Assembly (NCBI GenBank): GCA_009698295.1
Contig: WLQO01000069.1
Span: 1 to 6,241, forward strand
Length of the DNA stretch: 6,241 nucleotides
From: Actinomycetota bacterium
GTDB taxonomy: Bacteria > Actinomycetota > Actinomycetes > Nanopelagicales > Nanopelagicaceae
Direction of reading: 5' to 3'
Part shown: positions 5,399-6,241 of the stretch, piece after piece
How the letters are laid out: each line of letters opens with the position of its first letter
Position numbering within the stretch: the stretch's first letter is position 1
Notes under the pieces: generated by a model
Told to the model about the DNA's origin: nothing
Database searches by the model: none
What the model saw: only the letters and a program-made list of their open reading frames with translations
Translations under genes and position numbers: made by a program

Positions 5399-6241
5399 GT
5401 GGTTCCAGTCACAGGAAATTTTCAAGCAGAGACAGCACTCAATCCGCTGGCTCAACAGGCGCTCATGGCTGCCTTCGAATCTGGCTGGGCCGACCCTAAA
5501 AAGATAGGGCAGCAGCCCAACCAAGCAGCTATTTTGCGCAATAACGCGATCGAATCTTTAGCGCATCATTTAAAAGTAACTCCAGATCAAATTGAGATTA
5601 CTGGAGAGGTTGGCCTTAGCTATTTTCTCTCCCTCGCCGGTTTTCTGACTCTCGACAAGATCCTCCATTATGGAGCTGGGGATCGCAGCGGTGTGATTGC
5701 AACGGTCCGTTCTCATCAAGGGGCCACCAATGAGATTGCACTGCTGCCCGATGGGCGGATTAATTTCGCTTCTGCTGCAATAAAAGAGAGTTCGGTTTTA
5801 GCGCTGCAATTAGCGAATGGTGAATCTGGTGCGATCAATGCCCTTCCCAAGAATTTGCCAGAAGATTTGCTAATCGCAGTTGATGCCACCGCATCAGGTG
5901 CTCGCATCCCGTTGCCGGCGCGATGGGACAGTGCCGCTTTTGATTCGCGTGCATGGGCAGGTCCTGGCGGATTGGCGATAGTTGCAATAAGAAATTCAGC
6001 GCATTGGAAGAATCCGCTCCCCCATATTTCCAGCGCCCGCCGAACATATGGCACTTATTCTCTTCCATTGCTTCTCGCTAGCGCGGTGGCGCTCGAAAAC
6101 TTTAAACCGGAAGATCGCACGATTCGCAGGTACAACGAGCAGATTCGTACCACAGTTAAATCAGCGATTCCTGATGCGATTATCGCGGGAAATTTAGATA
6201 CAGCTATGCCGCACTTGGTTTCATTGGTCTTTCCAGGTACA
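5399..6241 (+). CDS. Class V aminotransferase / cysteine desulfurase-like protein, probably lacking PLP chemistry, 3' partial
   Basis: An open frame of 281 codons to the window edge, with no stop. It follows the fold-type I desulfurase pattern: NPLAQQALMAAFESGWADP near the start, LQLANGESGA (137-146; usual ANNExG), AVDATASGARIPLP (usual VDAAQS) and AWAGPGGLAIVAIR (usual KWGGPxGVGxLxVR). Asp162, which should face the PLP ring nitrogen, is kept and His106 may be the stacking His. The Schiff-base Lys position is Ala185, the usual Gln after the Asp is Ala165, and the phosphate-binding TSG(G/A)TE box reads TGEVGL (68-73). Catalysis is therefore doubtful, though the frame is intact. GTG 5399 is preferred because it gives the family's short N-terminus; TTG 5378 is the alternative. 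To my recollection a desulfurase-like gene also neighbours ctaC in Streptomyces. Confidence 0.8.
   Translation, partial: MVPVTGNFQAETALNPLAQQALMAAFESGWADPKKIGQQPNQAAILRNNAIESLAHHLKVTPDQIEITGEVGLSYFLSLAGFLTLDKILHYGAGDRSGVIATVRSHQGATNEIALLPDGRINFASAAIKESSVLALQLANGESGAINALPKNLPEDLLIAVDATASGARIPLPARWDSAAFDSRAWAGPGGLAIVAIRNSAHWKNPLPHISSARRTYGTYSLPLLLASAVALENFKPEDRTIRRYNEQIRTTVKSAIPDAIIAGNLDTAMPHLVSLVFPGT

Noticed and set aside
5716..6054. 112-codon open frame on the minus strand opposite the desulfurase-like gene
   Set aside because: The plus-strand frame is longer, open to the window end and matches a family; the minus frame matches nothing.

Overview
The window looks like a piece of an actinobacterial genome carrying most of the core of the cytochrome bc1-aa3 respiratory branch. 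QcrB has the actinobacterial size and a PDWY quinol-site motif, CtaF is a subunit found only in actinobacteria, and CtaC and CtaD match actinobacterial forms. Base composition, estimated by eye, is in the mid to upper 40s percent G+C, low for the phylum. Tight gene packing and overlapping starts and stops suggest a streamlined, possibly freshwater planktonic (acI/Nanopelagicales-like) lineage; that placement is inference.

Layout. Positions 1-452 (+) hold the 3' part of qcrA (Rieske iron-sulfur protein), overlapping by ATGA with qcrB (449-2035, +). The qcrB stop overlaps the stop of a convergent SRPBCC-fold gene (2032-2505, -). Behind it come ctaF (2531-2938, -), ctaD (2938-4590, -) and ctaC (4587-5339, -), transcribed as ctaC-ctaD-ctaF with overlapping junctions. 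A 59-base divergent gap separates ctaC from a class V aminotransferase/cysteine desulfurase-like gene that leaves the window at 6241 (+).

How they work together. QcrA and QcrB, with the diheme cytochrome QcrC (not in the window, expected upstream), oxidise menaquinol. Electrons pass to CuA in CtaC and then to heme a and the heme a3-CuB site in CtaD, where oxygen is reduced; CtaF is an accessory membrane subunit, and CtaE (subunit III) is not in the window. Convergence of a qcrCAB block with a cta block is also known in Mycobacterium tuberculosis, so the arrangement is not new.

Most notable points. (1) All three protein ligands of the non-redox Mg/Mn site at the subunit I/II interface appear substituted: Glu to Ile in CtaC, His-Asp to Ser-Ala in CtaD. 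(2) The desulfurase-like protein keeps the fold pattern but appears to lack the PLP-binding lysine and several other cofactor-contacting residues, suggesting a pseudoenzyme. (3) First genes of transcripts have -10-like boxes about 6-7 bases before the start codon and no clear ribosome site, whereas internal genes have Shine-Dalgarno-like sites, a pattern fitting leaderless transcription. No RNA gene, CRISPR array, insertion sequence or integration site was seen.
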